Of a DNA stretch of 64,000 bases, positions 1 through 12,100 are shown piece after piece. The translations under genes and the position numbers were made by a program. Source of the DNA: Membranipora membranacea (taxonomy: Eukaryota; Bryozoa; Gymnolaemata; Cheilostomatida; Membraniporidae); contig OU612071.1 in the NCBI GenBank assembly GCA_914767715.1, positions 15,930,948-15,994,947 of the forward strand, given 5' to 3'. Within the stretch, counting starts at the first letter, position 1; every line of letters starts with the position of its first letter. Below the pieces are notes generated by a model. The model was not told the origin of the DNA, did no database searches, and was given only the letters and a program-made list of their open reading frames with translations.

Positions 1-2528
1 AAACCGTTAGATTGCGGGTAACGAGGGCTACTCGTCGCATGACTAAAGCCATAGTCACTCGCAAACTGTCGGAATTCAGCGCTTTTATACCCCGGACCAT
101 TGTCACTACGGAGGTTTCTAGGGACTCCAAGAGTAGAAAATACTTTCTTGAAGGCACCTATAATCCCTAGACTCGTCTGCGCTGATATAGGCACAGCCTC
201 AATCCACTTACTATAATAATCTACAAGAATGCAGTACAACTTATTTTCGAACTCCATAACGTCAGATGCAATCTCAATCCAAGGCCCCATGGGCAGTGGA
301 GTTTCATGGCAAGGCTCATGTTTAACTCTCATGTCTTTGATACAAACATTACATTGATTAATGTGAGTCTCAATATGACTGTACATATTAGGCCACCAGA
401 CCACCTGTCGAGCGAGTCTAGTGGTTCTACCAACACCTGGGTGTCCATTCTGCTTATGTGCTCTATCAATATAGACACTACGCAAACTAGCAGGTACATA
501 AAGTCTGTCAGTAAACATAAGACAACCTTTGTGCACGGATAACTTATGACGACAAGTATATAAACATCTCAATTCACCTGTTAACTGCTTGTATCTTGGC
601 CAACCTTCGACCAGATACTCTTTGCATTTAACTGCGACTTCATCAGTCACATTGGCTTCAAACAACTCTACTTCACGTATATCAGGGACTAAGTCCTCAA
701 AAACACTATCAATATAATACTCAACAGCTGCACAGTTTTTTATGCTGGATTCACTTTGAACTTCGTTGGGTCGGCTCAAAGTATCAGCTACAAACATTTT
801 AACACCAGGAGTATGAAAGATTTCATATCCATACCTCATCATTCTCAGTTTGAACCTTTGCACCCTCGGTGGTAGATCACTCAGATCTTTTCCACCTAGA
901 ATTTGCACCAAGGGTTTATGGTCCGTCTCAACTTCGAACTTTCGACCTATCAGATAATAGTCGAACTTTTCACAAGCCCATGTGATGGCGAGAGCCTCTT
1001 TCTCTACCATCGCATAGCGTGTCTCAGTGTCAGTCATCTTACGCGAGGCATACTCCACTGGCTGCCAGATATCTTTACCAGATTCCTGGAGCAACACAGC
1101 ACCAAGCGCAAGCTTGCTAGCGTCGGCTGACACACGATGTTTTTTAGACATATCAAATGCACACAACACTGGGCTGTTGCATAACTCCACCTTAATCAGC
1201 TCGAAAGCATTCTGCTGATCGGCGCCCCAGTACATTTGGGACTTTTTGCCCATGACTGAGTACAGCGGACAACAGAGTCCTGCTAACCTTCCACTGAACT
1301 TGCTTAAGTAGTTAACCATACCAATAAACCTGCGAACCTCATTCTGATTGCGGGGAGGTTGCATGTCACAAATGGCTTTTACCTTCGCAGGATCAGACTC
1401 AACTCCTTTTTTGCTAACAATATGACCAAGAAATTTGACAGTAGTGGTTGCAAACTCACATTTGTCTTTTCTCAAGGTCAAACCGGCCTTACTACATCTC
1501 TCTAAGACTAATTTAAGTCTATCCCAATGAGTTGACTCATCTTTAGCATAGATTAAAATGTCATCCATAAGACATATAACTCCTTCAAGACCAATTAAGA
1601 TCTTCTCCATGCAACGTTGGAAAAACTCTGGGGCAGAGGATATTCCAAACGGCATTTTACGGAAACAGTAACGACCCCATGGTGTAATAAACGTCGTTAA
1701 AAGTTTTGACTCAGGATTCATACTCATCTGCCAGAAACCAGAATTGGCATCCAACTTAGAGAAGAATCTACCTTCAGACACACGAGCAAGAAGCTCACTC
1801 ACTCTGGGGAGTGGGTAGGGTTGTCGTCTCACTCCTTTGTTTAGAGCCGTCAGATCGACACACATACGAATGTCGCCATTTGGCTTTGGAACAATCGTAA
1901 GACCTGAACACCACTCGGTGGGCTCCTCAACAGGCTCAATAACACCAATAGACAACATTTCGTCAATTTTAGCTTTTGCTTTCGGTCTGAGTCCCGCAGC
2001 AATTGATCTCGGGGAGAACAAATGCCTTGGTTTTGTCCCAGGCTTCATAGCTATGCTAAACTCATCAGGCAAACAGCCTAAACCTTCAAATAATTGAGGA
2101 AACTCAGTTACAGGCTCAAAAGGTGGTTTGCTGTGAACTTCGGTCACCGCCTCATTAGGCAGCAGCGTGTCCGCGACAGCACATGCAAACCCAGGTGACA
2201 TTGGTTGTGATTTGACAGCGTTAACCAAGACTAATAAGCCCATCTGTTCAATCTCATCATGACCAAGGAGATTATCCTCAGCACCGGCAACAATGTAGGC
2301 AAGAGCTGTAGCAGAGCTAAGATTGCCCTTAACACTAACCACTGTTTTACCTCTAACGTCAAGTGGATGACCACCAGCACCGAGTAAGACTTGGTCAGTC
2401 TTATACAGCGCACTCTTCAACAGCTTCCAAGTAGAAAGTTTTAAGATCGAGACTTGTGATCCCGTATCTAGCACAAACTCTACTTTTTGGCCATTGACAT
2501 CAAGCTCAAGGCGCATCCGCCTGTCTAG
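1..2528 (-). CDS. pol: Ty3/Gypsy Pol polyprotein (protease, reverse transcriptase, RNase H, integrase), 3' part cut by window edge
   Basis: I read this frame triplet by triplet and found no stop between the gag stop and base 1. It is in the same frame as gag, separated only by a UGA. An ATG at 2514-2516 lies just inside. Order of domains: aspartic protease with LDTGSQ near 2468; reverse transcriptase with LMDD at about 1560-1571 in place of the commoner YxDD; RNase H (DASK, later TDHKPL); integrase zinc finger with H-x3-H and C-x2-C near 340-450; integrase core with SDVMEF and SDNGPG. The frame runs off the edge just before the catalytic Glu would be expected. The order RT-RNaseH-integrase defines Ty3/Gypsy rather than Copia. 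The family resembles the K02A2.6-like invertebrate elements. No lesion is visible, so the element may be young, but its 3' end and second LTR lie outside the window. Confidence 0.93.
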
Positions 2529-2531
2529 TCA
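2525..2531 (-). promoter_or_regulatory. In-frame UGA CUAG stop between gag and pol (candidate readthrough signal)
   Basis: On the coding strand gag ends AGT TGA CTA GAC and pol continues in the same frame. UGA followed by CUAG is the known high-readthrough context of several animal genes. This suggests that Gag-Pol is made by stop readthrough, not by frameshifting. Confidence 0.7.
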
Positions 2532-4115
2532 ACTGCGATTAGCGTCAGTCCAGGAAACCCTCTTGGGAGAGGCGCTTCCTCGGCGATGTCTACCAGGACT
2601 ACGACTACGCGTGCAATCCGGGCAATTACTAACAGAGACCCCAACTGTTAAGCAATGTCTGCACCGCGAAGCTTCAGTACAATCTCTCTGATGATGCCCC
2701 TGTCTTTGACAATTATAACAAGTGCCATCTGGACAAAATCGAGAGATATGACCTTCCTTACGACAAACGAAGCAAGTAACATTTTTGCTCCGAGAAGGAG
2801 AGTCAGGTCCACGCAGAGGCTTAGGGTGCTCTGAGGAGCGGCCTGATTCCTTCCTGTCGCGGCTGTCATCTCTACTGCTGCGACTTTTACCACGATCAGA
2901 ACGATCACGACTATCACGACTGTCATGACGCCTATCACGACTGTCACGACGCCTGTCACGACTGTCATGATGTTTGTCACGACTGTCCCTCCTGTCTGAC
3001 CTATCATGACCTCTGTCACGACTGGACCGACAACTCCGATCATAACTGTCACGCCTGTCTCTGCCAGACTTATGATCACTGCGAGATCCACGATCTCGAC
3101 TATCGTCACGGCGACTTCGACCTCTGTCTCTGTCACCACGACTATCACGACGATCACGACTCGAATCCCTGTGGTCGCTCCGACCTCTGGAATCTCGTCG
3201 ATCATGTCGATCACGGCTATCGTATCTACGATCTCTACTATCGTGTCTACGATCTCTACTATACTCACGTCGTCTATCTCCACTATACTCACGCCGTCTA
3301 TCTCCACTATACTCACTCCGAGATCCATATCTAACCTCACTCACGGTCTCTCCCTTTGGAGACACAGGAGCTTTGGCAGAACTAGACTCAGGTTGAGTAG
3401 AAGTAGAGGCAGACTGGCCTCCTGCTGCACGACTAGTGCTAGTATCACTCTTACTAGCACTATTGGAAACCCTAACAGGGTATACACCATCACCTAAGGC
3501 ACTTAAAGACTCCTGAGCACCAGTACGGGCTCTCAATGTTTTATTTAAAGAAGCCCAATCAAGCCTATCATTGGCCATCAGCTCACGCTTTAATACATTA
3601 TCACGTAAACCTCTAACTGCGATCGACAATGTGAATCTTTGCCGGACATCTCCGACTGAAAAATCACACCGCCTACCGAGTCTCTCACATCTCAATAGAT
3701 AATCTCTATCTGACTCAGCAGATACTTGACGACAGGACACAAATTTGTCTACTTTGACGTATTCAGATTCGTCACGCTCATAGTGGTCTTTTAATTTAGC
3801 CCACACTTCTTCAAACGTCAATTCATCACTACTAAGATCAAGGCCTAGAGTAGACACTGCTTCCCTACTCTCTTGACCCATACATCTTAACAACGTCCAG
3901 AGTTTAGACTGCGCACAGAATCTAGCCTCTTTCCTAGTGGTAACTACAGGAGGTTCATCATCACTAGTGATAGTGATGGTATCAAACCCCATCTCAAGCT
4001 TCTTGAGACCCAGCGCGAGTTTAAACTCGGCACTCCACTTCTTCCAAGACCCGTAAATATCATTTTCCTCAATCTCCAACATGGGAAAGCCAGTAAAAAT
4101 ACTACCAGCGGCCAT
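2529..4115 (-). CDS. gag: Ty3/Gypsy Gag with zinc knuckles and Arg/Asp/Ser-rich basic region
   Basis: 528 codons from ATG 4113-4115 (context AACATGGCC). The frame is open slightly further upstream, but only from a TTG. The N-terminal 200 residues resemble a retrotransposon capsid region. Residues about 263-423 are a long, very basic low-complexity stretch built from RD, SRD and DRR repeats. Two CCHC knuckles (C-x2-C-x4-H-x4-C) follow at about 448-461 and 466-479. A third, at about 485-498, has Val where His is expected. The protein should package element RNA. It ends at a UGA directly followed in frame by pol. The SR/RD-like region creates long antisense frames that are not genes. Confidence 0.9.
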   Translation of the reverse strand: MAAGSIFTGFPMLEIEENDIYGSWKKWSAEFKLALGLKKLEMGFDTITITSDDEPPVVTTRKEARFCAQSKLWTLLRCMGQESREAVSTLGLDLSSDELTFEEVWAKLKDHYERDESEYVKVDKFVSCRQVSAESDRDYLLRCERLGRRCDFSVGDVRQRFTLSIAVRGLRDNVLKRELMANDRLDWASLNKTLRARTGAQESLSALGDGVYPVRVSNSASKSDTSTSRAAGGQSASTSTQPESSSAKAPVSPKGETVSEVRYGSRSEYSGDRRREYSGDRRREYSRDRRHDSRDRRYDSRDRHDRRDSRGRSDHRDSSRDRRDSRGDRDRGRSRRDDSRDRGSRSDHKSGRDRRDSYDRSCRSSRDRGHDRSDRRDSRDKHHDSRDRRRDSRDRRHDSRDSRDRSDRGKSRSSRDDSRDRKESGRSSEHPKPLRGPDSPSRSKNVTCFVCRKEGHISRFCPDGTCYNCQRQGHHQRDCTEASRCRHCLTVGVSVSNCPDCTRSRSPGRHRRGSASPKRVSWTDANRS

Positions 4116-4815
4116 GTTATGATCATTGACTACCAATGCAATAATAAATCAAAAATATGATTTAATGTCTACCCGCGGTAAACTGAGTATTGCAATGGAC
4201 ACAAGTTACAGATGCAAGGAAGCAAATGTGGACAACAATACAGATGAACAACGTAAGGATACAAGGTAGAGAACAGAAACAAGTCCCTAATTCTCCCTAC
4301 CCTTACAACACAATTTGATATTCAATTCCACTGAGTTGGATTTGGATTATCCACCCCCCAGCTAACTGAATATCACACAAGAACAAGTTGCCTAGAGACA
4401 CTGGGCACACCCCAGTACCTTAAAGCAATACACAAATGCAATGCAAGCAATGCAAACTCAGTATAAACTGCAAAACTATTCTCAAGGATGTTTTTTAGAA
4501 AATAAGTTTTCAAGCAGTTTTATACAAAAATCTCCGGCAGAACCGGATTGTGTTTTTGGTGATGTTGGTTTGATTGGTACTAATCACTTCCCAATCTCCT
4601 ACACCTAGTCACATACACCTCAACACCTTGTCCACCTATTTTACACCTAACAACTGTGTGTTACCAGTGTAAAACTCACCTAGACTCCTCCTTAACACCT
4701 CACCTCAAACGCCTCGCCTCAACACCTCACCTTATTTCTCCTCGCCTAACACCTACACCTTTGTCACCTATTTTCTCCTCTCCTATTTCTCCTCGCCTCT
4801 CCTAATTGATCACAA
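4116..4815 (-). other. Retrotransposon 5' leader with CACCT-rich tract
   Basis: About 700 bases between the primer site and gag ATG with no gene. Between about 4575 and 4805 the plus strand is built from CACCT, CTCCT and CGCCT words, so the element RNA carries a purine-rich AGGTG/AGGAG tract just after the primer site. It could be a packaging or structural signal; that role is inference. Confidence 0.6.
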
Positions 4816-4830
4816 CCACTTCTGACACCA
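4816..4830 (-). promoter_or_regulatory. Primer binding site matching the 3' end of tRNA-Leu
   Basis: The plus strand reads CCACTTCTGACACCA, which equals the 3' end of animal tRNA-Leu (CAG type) with its CCA. The element strand therefore has TGGTGTCAGAAGTGG directly after the LTR. This fixes the orientation and the LTR's inner edge. Confidence 0.8.
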
Positions 4831-5143
4831 TGTAAAGAAGCCAGGGGTTCTTACTGGGCCAGGATGGGCAGAGATGATCAGTTAAAAGTTGCGATAAACT
4901 CTGAGCAGTATTTCGTAGTATAACTTACCATGAAGGGTACAACCAAGAGTGATTCTTCCCGGACAGTGATGACGTAGTACCCAGGAAGTCAGCTCAGCAC
5001 TAAATAGTACTCAATAGTCTGAGAAGCATCTGGAGGCAGGTATACTGTAGGTTGTATTAAGTGTAGTGCTCCAGATCTGGTGTTGTGTAGTTAGCTAGTC
5101 AGACTACTCCACAGAGCCAGTGTTGTCTTCTATTTTAATATCA
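4831..5143 (-). repeat. 5' LTR of the Ty3/Gypsy element (outer edge approximate)
   Basis: The inner edge lies next to the primer site (plus strand begins TGTAAAGAAGCC). An outer edge at 5143 gives a 313-bp TG...CA repeat on the element strand and coincides with the start of sequence homologous to intron 9 of gene A. The partner LTR is outside the window, so length and target duplication cannot be confirmed. It contains a TGACGTAG (CRE-like) site near 4970. Confidence 0.6.
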
Positions 5144-7312
5144 AATTTGCATAAATAATCATCATTCTTGCTTGTTCATCAGTTGCCAAGTCTTTTAAAA
5201 GTCAGTCAAAACCAATCAAAGCCAGCAAAAGAAATCAAAATAAATGAATATACCACACTGCTGGCTTGTGATGTTAAGTTTTCTGAGTCAGCAAGTGGGT
5301 GGCATGTAAATAACTGGATAAATAGGATGAAATGATGACCACCCTGTCTTATGCATATCATCATGATAGCCTTATGTCATTGTATTCAAGGCAGCCAAGG
5401 TAGTACCATCTGACCTGGTATTGGTGCTCTTGCGTAAACCAACAGTCAAAAATAGCTACTCCTAGACACATAGACTGGTGAGCTCACAAAACTTGACTGC
5501 TCTTAGTACGATACTATTATATAGTATAATATAATGATAATATACATGAGGATAGGTCATCATTTTATCCTAGTTGGTTGAAACTATGACCATGTGACCT
5601 TGTGACCCTATGCAGATGTACTCACTTGGTGGAGGAAGTATCTCTAAAGTTGTGGCTACACACGCCGTATTTTCCACAGGTTTGGGGCATCTTTAGCACT
5701 GCCAGATGCATAGGATAGCTAGGTTAGCTCTGCCATATGCCTCAGATGGGCTAACCAACTTGTTGGTTCTATCTGTAGCCGTAGCCGTAGTACGGCCAGC
5801 TATTCCTTTGTTATTTATGAAAGAGGCGGGGCTTAATTAAATTACTAAATAGTGATTGGTTTAATTCATTCAAGTTGAACAATAGGAAGGCAAAGCAGAC
5901 CCAAATTGTAATGTAATTGAAAAGAATAGGCCTAGCTATTAATAGGCGTGTGTAGCACCTTGTCCAATCCGTAGCCTTACTATAAGTTTCCCAATCCTAC
6001 GGATAGTACGGCGTGTGCAGCCAGAGCTTTAGTCTGATAGTTTATATATCAGCTCTCCTGGCACCCCATTATTAGTCTGATGAGTAATATTAACTATCTC
6101 TGCAGTTTGAGATCTAGGCACTGAGTAGAAATTAACGCCATTACCGGAATCAAATCCGACCTGCCAATTGAAACCAGACAATATAAATACACATACCTAC
6201 GAAATTGGCCATAAGATTGGATCAACATGAAGCTGAAAAACAATATGGGGGAAATATATTGGTCAACATTGGTGCAACTGACCCGAGTGATGGCAGTAGT
6301 AATAAGTTTTTTTGCTACTACCATAAGGCGAGGCAAAATTTGACCACTTAAACTAAAGCTTACTTAATTCTTTTATTCTCATTAATGTTGAGGCCGTGAA
6401 TTTGTTTGGCAACAAATCAGTAAGGTTACTGAGTCCGACCAAAGTTTGTATAACAAGAGGAAAAGTAAACATCAATGACATCATGTAAATCTTACCTGTG
6501 CAGGAATAAAATCTGACGCTGTTCCGTATGTCCAAACGATTGTGTCATAGAGATACAAGGCATAGGTCTCGTGTCCACTCACAGCCAATACACATTGAAA
6601 GGTGTTCCGCTAAAATTGAATTTTCATTCATAATCACTAACAGAATTCATATCTGGAGGTTTCAAATTTAATTTGGTAATAATTATAAGAACATTTTTTA
6701 TTGAAACAAAAGTTCTGAGATGGAAGGATTAGGAAAAATTTCCTTCTTTGACTGAAAACAGATATCACTGTCGGCACTGTTGGCATGAAGTGAGTGCTGC
6801 AAGAAATCCTTGTGTTGTGATGATCACCATCAAATGAAACGATGGAAAATCGGTAAGTTAAAATGATATTCCAAATAACAAATGTGTTGAAAGAATTTTC
6901 TTGATTTCTGCCAGATTGATCAAATAGTTTATTATTGGTGAACTAAGATTCTTAATTTGGTTCGCCAATAAATATCAGTCTTTGACAGTTGGGTATTTTA
7001 ATAGATCAAAAAACCTTTTTTGAATGTAGCACTATGCACCCTATTAAGTGAGTGCTGCAAGAAATTCTTATGTTGTGATTATCACCATCAAATGAAATGC
7101 TGGAACATTGGTAAGTTTCAATGATATTCCAACTAACAAATATGTTGAAAGAAATTTCTTGATTTCTGCCAGATCAAGCAAATTTTATATTAATTAGTGA
7201 ACTAAGAGTTTTACTTGGTACGCCAACAAATATCAGTCTTTGACAATTGGGTATCTTAATAGATCAAAAAAACCTTTTTAAATGTTGTATTATTTATCAC
7301 CTTTGTACGATA
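5144..7312 (-). pseudogene. Partial NIDO gene copy D (segmental duplication of gene A 3' half)
   Basis: This stretch aligns along its length with 9337-11230 of gene A, including intron sequence. Exon 8' (6609-6496, 38 codons) is intact and keeps both splice sites. Exon 9' (6160 to 5627) is split by a small transposon at 5651-6025, and an in-frame stop arises at the junction right after Leu-Ser-Asp. Exon 7 and everything upstream are absent: homology ends near 7312, just short of where exon 7 would start. The final exon, expected left of 5144, is replaced or displaced by the Ty3/Gypsy insertion. It is not a functional gene. Confidence 0.85.
5651..6025. mobile_element. Short inverted-repeat transposon (MITE) inside exon 9' of copy D
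   Basis: About 375 bp with terminal inverted repeats: left TGGCTACACACGCCGTA at 5653-5669, right TACGGCGTGTGCAGCCA at 6007-6023, one mismatch. Gene A reads straight through the equivalent exon, giving the empty site. The 8-base flanks (TCTAAAGT and GCTTTAGT) match at 5 of 8 positions, compatible with a decayed hAT-type duplication. There is no coding capacity. Confidence 0.82.
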
Positions 7313-7979
7313 TGACAGGGGAGGACAATAGTGACGCCCCTAGTATCTCACCGGGGCCTCTGAGTACTATGGATACCTGTACTCTGATAATACAATCATG
7401 TTGTATTATCCCCCATTGAAGACAAGACAAGACAAATAAGTATATTAGATTTGGATGCTGTTGCTTTTGCAGCACAACTATTGATGCCCAAATTTAATTG
7501 AATACTAATTTTCAATAGAGCATGTCACATTTCATGGCGTAAGCTCTAGTTCTGGCTGCAATAGTTATAGATGGTATTCAAATACACTCGTTCTTGAGGA
7601 CGGCCAGGTCATCTCGGTACCTGGTGCCATTGTCACCATATAAATCGAATGCGAAAAAAACCCGTATACCATAGACCCAGCTCTTTTTCTCCCCAACCAC
7701 CATTCAGAGCTAACACATTGGCTTTTACAGTAAGTATTTCTTTGAAAGGAAAAATGGTACAGATCAAAGAGCTTTAAATTTTGAAAGATGAAATCACGTT
7801 ACTGGTAAACACTGACCAGAAGTTTCGGCAAACAGGTCCATTGCTGAGACTGCACTGTCCCATATAGGAACGCCTAAACCCCCGAAAGAGTCATATAATC
7901 TGTGGTTATATCATCTATTGTTAGATCTTGAAGTCTGCTTGCATATAAAACAGTCCTGCGCATTATATCTGAAAACCGA
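7313..7979. other. Spacer, no gene seen
   Basis: AT-rich sequence between copy D and the minisatellite downstream of gene A. Only short unrelated frames; no RNA gene or element end recognised. Confidence 0.5.
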
Positions 7980-8095
7980 GCTATGGGGAAAACCGATTGT
8001 TGGGAAACCAGGTGGGGGAAAAACTGGTGTGTAAGGGAAAACCAGGCTATTAGGAAACTTGGTTTGTGGGGCAAACCAGGATGTGGTGAAAAAAA
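7980..8095. repeat. Degenerate 21-bp minisatellite, about six units (short arm)
   Basis: GGGGAAAACC-type words repeat about every 21 bases. The same motif, on the opposite strand and expanded about five-fold, lies at 38690-39345. Both arrays lie beyond the 3' ends of oppositely oriented gene copies A and B. Confidence 0.75.
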
Positions 8096-8830
8096 GCGCG
8101 AATAAGTCCTGATGAATTGTAGCAAATAAGTCAATTGAATGTTTGTTCCCACTGATACCCATTTTATACCTTAGTTTATGTCAAATAATTGTTCATGCAT
8201 GTGTATGCACAATGAATAGCATGTCAGTAGATTGATAATTAAGATGTAACTTTAGGTTGCTCTGACAGCATCTCCATGTCTAAATCAGATCCTTTTTTAA
8301 ATACGTGGGATATTATCATATTCATGATATCTATGGTCCAACATAAAATCTGTGTCTAAAAATATCCTACAACCGGTAGATTTCAGGTAGCACTACACTG
8401 CACTTTCCATAATTTCTGTTACCTTCCTGACATTTTATTTCCTAGATAAGCTATATCTGGCAATCGAGTGACCAAGTACCAATATTAAACTTCTCTAAAT
8501 TTTACAACACTGAGTTTATAACACTTCAATGCCTGTCAACCATAATCCCATCTTTGGCACCTACATCATAGATCTGGGAAAGCATAACTCCAAGTAAGAC
8601 CCATGCTTCAAAACTACTGACTTAGTTTTCGATGTGTATTATCCAACATATTGTTGCACAACTAGAAATGTTACTACTGCTGATACAATCTAACAAACTA
8701 AATGTTCTTCCTTGGTGCAAATAAATGAATGATTGTTTGAATTTGGCATCTGTCTACACACAGGAAAGGAATGACAACTCCAGAACAAAAAATAAAACGA
8801 GAAAGTCCAAAATTTACAGTGTAGATCAGC

Positions 8831-8836
8831 TTTATT
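8831..8836 (-). terminator. Poly(A) signal of gene A
   Basis: AATAAA on the minus strand, about 313 bases after the gene A stop. The surrounding sequence aligns with pseudogene B, which has AATAAA at 37853-37858. Conservation in both copies supports it. Confidence 0.65.
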
Positions 8837-9148
8837 ACAAAGACAGAGTACAATGTGGTACAATTATAATATTGCATTGGATTACAAAATAAAACCATCA
8901 CAGGGTTTGTAATTGATACAGTGCCTGATCGTTTGTAAATTATTATTGTGATACAACATTATTGTCATATATATGGTGTATTATATTTATATTACTAAAT
9001 GAACAATTGTGATCTGCTTGACTAAGACATAAGAATAGAAGACATGAAAATGAGCTATCACACTCACTACTTCAACAGAGACATTTTTGTAGTTACTTAA
9101 AAGTTAAAAGTGGGAATAATGTCACAAAATCTCACAAAACCTCACAAT

Positions 9149-12100
9149 CTACTCAAAGCAGGTTATGTCTTGCGGAAAATTACAGACACACAGCTCCAAA
9201 TCAAACGCGGTTCCAGGTGAGCAGGTGTGTGTTACTGCGGGTAGATACTCGGTCTCTTGGGTGAATTGTGTACAACTAGTACCAGCTACAATCTTGTATG
9301 TGTTGTCATAAGCCTCACAGCTCTTCTCTGAAACTTAAAATCAAATATGAGAATGACAACGGTTATGTTGTGCGCTGAATGCTAGCAAAAATCATTTGTC
9401 AAGCTAGCAGTCCAGCTCATGAGTCAATGAAAGTCAATAAAAACCATGAAAATCAGGAAAGAGAAAATTAAAAGAATTGAATATATTATGCTGCTGGCAA
9501 CAGCAAGTGGGAGGCATGTGAGTAACTAGATAATAAGGACACAGTGATAACCATCATGTCCTCATGCATATCATCGTAATATCCTTACGTCATTGCATTT
9601 AAGGCAGCCAAGGGAGACCCATCTGACCTGGCATTGGTGCTCTTACATAAACCAACAGCCAGTCATAGGTACTCATTGACTCATTTACTTGTGAGCTCAC
9701 AGAATTTTACTGCTCTAAGTAAGATGATTATATAGTATAATATAATAATAATATCCATGAGGATAGGCCATCATTTTATCCTAGTTGTGTGACTCTATGG
9801 CAGGCCCATAGTTCTAGAGGAGGCAGGGAAGGGTGCCTCCCGTAGAAAGCTAAATACATTGGCTTCAAAACGCCATAATTGGGTTATCCATGTCAGAATA
9901 AGCTACTCTAGGATTACCATTTGCTAATAATATGCCTAAAATTGATGATGATTCCCACTCAACTTTTGCCTCCCTTTCATTTTTTCTAAACTACACTCCT
10001 GTATGCAGATGTACTCACTTGGTGGAGGTTGTATCTCCAAGTCTGACAGTTTATATACCTGCACTCCTGGCTCCCCATTATTAGTCTGTTGAGTAATATT
10101 AACTATCTCTGCAGTTTGAGATCCAGGCACTGAGTAGAAATTAACGCCATTACCAGAATCAAATCCAACCTGCCAATATAAAACAGTCAATGTAAAAAGA
10201 AATATCTAAGAAATTAACACCAATACCGGAATCAAATCCGACTTGTCAATGGAATCAAAAAATGTAAGAAATTGTCATGAAGCTTGTGGGGTCAACACAA
10301 AGCTGACTGCAAAATTTTCTTTAAGGGAACATATTGGTCAGATATCAAGTCATATAAATTGAAGAATCACAGCTTGGCGATTGCTATGAAGGTTCTGTTG
10401 CAACTTGATGGTAGTAGCATTTAATTTTTCGATGCTTTGTGGTTCATAATAAAATGCTAGTACCATCAGCTGGCGAGGCGACATTTGACCATGAAAACTA
10501 AGTTTAACTTTATAGTTTTATTTTCGTATATGTCGAAGTCATGATCATGGTTGTGGCTGACGTCTGATCAGTATGGTTTCTTAATTCGACCATAATTGGT
10601 ATCACAAAAGGGAAAAATAACCATCAATGACATAACGTAAATCTTACCTGTGCAGGAATGCCGTTTGACGCTTTTCCGTATGTCCAAACTATTGTGTCAT
10701 AGAGATACAAGGCATAGGTCTCTTGTCCGCTTACAGCCAATACACATTGAAAAGTATTACGCTAAAATTGAATTTGATTCATAATCACTAGCAGAATGCA
10801 TATTTGCAATTTTAAAATTTAATTTGGTAATAATTATAAGGAAATTTTTCTACTGAAACGAAAGTTCTGAGATGGAAGAATTGGGAAAAATTTCCTTCTT
10901 TGACTGAAAATAGATATCACTGTCAAAAACCGGAATCTTGGCAGGAAATGAGTGCTGCAAGAAATCCTTGTGTTGTGATGATCACCATCAAATGAAACGA
11001 TGGAACATTGGTAAGTTACAATGATATTCCAATTAACAAATATGTTGACAGATTTTCTTGATTTCTGCCAGAACGATCAAATAGTTTACTAATTGGTGAA
11101 GTAAGATTCTTAATTTGGTACACCAATGAATATCAGTATTTGACAGTCGGGTATTTTAATAGATCAAAAAACCTTGTTTAAATGTAGTACTATTTTTCAC
11201 CTTTTTACGACATGACAGGGGAGGACAAGTGAGATCACTAATAACTTACCTCTTGACTATTTAACCCTGTGCCAAAAGCTTTCACCTCATACCAAGTAGT
11301 TATTATAAGCCAATCTGCTGTAAATGTTCCATAAGCTGCTGTCACTGTAAAACAAAGTCATTATTAATAATAAAGATCAGTCTTGAAGTAATGCTTGTTT
11401 ATCACCAAGGAGAACTCATAATTTCTTTTACAGTCCTACAGCAATTATTTGGAGATGTAAGAACTGAAACAAGATGGCGGTTTCGTGACCTCACAAGCAT
11501 AATAGTACATTTGAACTTTGTACAAGTTCCAACGAAAGAATCAAAGGATTACAAAGCTTAAATATAGATAAAGTAGGAATAGTACCTTATTACTCTTTGC
11601 ATTCATATATCAACACTTCATAGTTCAATATTATTGACGAATAAGAGGCAGATGAGTAAAATGTTACCAAGCCAGGAAGCACCTGAGTATGAACCCCATG
11701 AGCAAGATAAATACTGGTAACAAAAATCAACCTCTGTTCAAGTGTCAGAGACCAATAGAACTCAGAAGAAGTGTGATCTAACATCATTGCTCATAACGCC
11801 CCAAATACGCATGAATCGTGAAAATCTGATACTGTGATGCAGGTTGGCTTATGACGGTTTGGATGGTTTGGCCCAAGGTTCGCAGACTTGCTTGTTTGTA
11901 GGATTGGCGCAAGGTCAAAAATTTGAATGGCTGTGTCTTGATAAATACTAGAGGTACCTCTGTTAGATACGTGCTCCAGTAATGCTGCATCTGTAGTTTT
12001 CCTGTGATATAGTCTACCTCCGACGCCTAAGTTAGAATCAGCCCAGTAAGGAGCTATCAGGGCCACATCAGAGTTCAAAGGAAATGGGTTAGGTGTGAAT

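Noticed and set aside
2648-3497. Long frames opposite or shifted to gag (230 and 163 codons)
   Set aside because: By-products of the RD/SR repeat region of gag; composition is low-complexity Val/Ile/Thr and no family is recognisable.
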